Below, piece after piece: positions 63,133 through 64,000 of a stretch of 64,000 nt of DNA. Numbering within the stretch: the first letter of the stretch is position 1; every line of letters starts with the position of its first letter. This DNA is from Pedobacter ginsengisoli (GTDB taxonomy: Bacteria; Bacteroidota; Bacteroidia; Sphingobacteriales; Sphingobacteriaceae). The notes under the pieces are model-generated. The model was given only the letters and a program-made list of their open reading frames with translations. It made no database searches and was not told where the DNA came from. The stretch lies in contig NZ_CP024091.1 of NCBI RefSeq assembly GCF_002736205.1, positions 2,294,001-2,358,000 on the forward strand. Reading direction: 5' to 3'. The position numbers and the translations under genes are program-made.

Positions 63133-64000
63133 ATGGCAAAACTCTACTTTGGGGCATTATGCCTTTTTTTTCTGTTTTCCTGTACTGGATCTAAAAAAGA
63201 AAATGCGATGATGGTTGCTGAAAACCCGCTTTTCACTCTGCTTGATTCTTCCAGTACCAATATCATGTTCAACAACGTGATCAAAGAAGAGTTTGATAAT
63301 AGTGTTAAGGGTTTCTATCAGGGTTTTTACAGCGGTGGCGGCGTTGCTGTAGGCGACCTCAATAATGACGGATTAGATGATATTTACTTTTCAGGTAATA
63401 TAAAAGGAAACAAACTCTATCTCAACAAGGGCAAGATGAACTTTATCGACATTACTGAAAAAGCAGGAGTAGGCGGAAGAATCCCGGGATGGAAAACCGG
63501 AGTTAATATGGTTGATGTTAATGGTGATGGTTATCTTGATATTTATGTATGTTATGCTGGCAGGGAATCTGGTCTGGAAACAAAAAATCAACTCTTTATT
63601 AACCAGGGATCAGACAAAAATGGTATACCTGTTTTTAAGGAAGATGCAGAAGCTTATGGGTTGGCAGATCCGGCATATTCAACGCAATCTATCTTTTTTG
63701 ATTATGACCGTGATGGTGATCTGGACCTCTTTCTCATAAACGACAATGTTCAAGTACTTAGCAATCTGGACGACTACATGATAAATGAGTTAAAAAAGCA
63801 AGATGATCCTTTGGCCAGCTCTAAACTCTTAAGAAATGACAATGGACATTTCAAGGATGTAACTAAAAAAGCCGGGTTAAGCATGTCCACGCTTTCCTAT
63901 GGCCTGGGCGGAGGCGTAGCCGATATTAATGGCGATGGATGGCCAGACATATACCTATCTAATGATTATGCCATTCCTGATCGTATGTACATTAACAATG
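63133..64000 (+). CDS. FG-GAP/VCBS-repeat lipoprotein, 3' part beyond window
   Basis: First 289 codons of a larger exported protein. The signal peptide ends in a lipobox (LFSC, Cys17). Repeated calcium-binding loops follow: GDLNNDGLDDIYFSG, DVNGDGYLDIYVCY, DYDRDGDLDLFLIND and DINGDGWPDIYLSND, the blades of an integrin-like propeller. This layout matches the ASPIC/UnbV and CRTAC1-like lipoproteins often placed next to SusC/SusD genes; such genes may follow outside the window. The stop lies beyond position 64000. Confidence 0.88.
   Translation, partial: MAKLYFGALCLFFLFSCTGSKKENAMMVAENPLFTLLDSSSTNIMFNNVIKEEFDNSVKGFYQGFYSGGGVAVGDLNNDGLDDIYFSGNIKGNKLYLNKGKMNFIDITEKAGVGGRIPGWKTGVNMVDVNGDGYLDIYVCYAGRESGLETKNQLFINQGSDKNGIPVFKEDAEAYGLADPAYSTQSIFFDYDRDGDLDLFLINDNVQVLSNLDDYMINELKKQDDPLASSKLLRNDNGHFKDVTKKAGLSMSTLSYGLGGGVADINGDGWPDIYLSNDYAIPDRMYINN

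Overview
This 64-kb window comes from a Bacteroidota chromosome, most likely a Sphingobacteriaceae member close to Pedobacter (an inference from gene content). The sequence shows two SusC/SusD pairs, one with an ECF sigma factor and FecR-type anti-sigma factor. It shows TonB receptors with carboxypeptidase-like regulatory domains, a futalosine-pathway menaquinone gene (mqnE), small Bacteroidota-type lipoproteins, and the Bacteroidota promoter pattern TTTG-N19/20-TAnnTTTG in front of both tRNAs and the methionine leader. No CRISPR array, rRNA, insertion sequence or recognisable integrase was seen.

Region by region: 1-802 is the 3'-truncated mqnE. 975-12420 is a nutrient-uptake locus: susD/susC on the minus strand face a plus-strand sigma factor, fecR, susC, susD set. 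12426-14391 is an Fsr-like exporter with a GntR/FadR regulator, and the two genes carry twin operators. 14487-20408 is sulfur amino acid metabolism: a lipocalin-like lipoprotein gene divergent from a transsulfuration enzyme, then a long leader (SAM-I-type riboswitch followed by a 27-codon cysteine-rich ORF), then metY (frameshifted), metX and hom. 20422-30809 is housekeeping and envelope: acyltransferase E2, cinA, lptD, two tandem amidases, an MCE protein, rnz, a STAS protein and purC. 30938-42653 holds phoH, a SAM hydrolase, a small conserved-looking pair, DUF1015-serA-serC, a TonB receptor, rpe, pnp and rpsO. 42806-51536 holds a thioesterase, a MATE exporter with an unusual upstream region, DUF983, a Crp/Fnr regulator, a DUF3575 barrel, ddl, a PASTA protein, mltG, ybgC and a YihY protein.

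51596-53708 carries two nearly identical tRNA-Ser(UGA) genes around a CPA1 antiporter. A 37-bp perfect direct repeat starts at the last bases of the second tRNA (53639) and recurs at 61365. The 7.7 kb between the copies looks like an inserted accessory block. It contains a secreted HExxH lipoprotein with a small secreted partner, three GT-C-type membrane glycosyltransferases (one interrupted at a seven-G run), a coupled 47-residue membrane peptide and a long decayed stretch. After the block come a DinB-fold protein, a small HTH protein and the start of an FG-GAP-repeat lipoprotein.

The strongest candidate for an undescribed system is the metY leader, where a SAM riboswitch and a cysteine-codon-rich leader ORF lie in series. 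This suggests that one transcript senses both the end product (SAM) and cysteine supply. The second candidate is the tRNA-Ser-associated glycosyltransferase block. Two genes (metY and one glycosyltransferase) are frameshifted in G runs; sequence alone cannot separate real mutation or phase variation from base-calling error.
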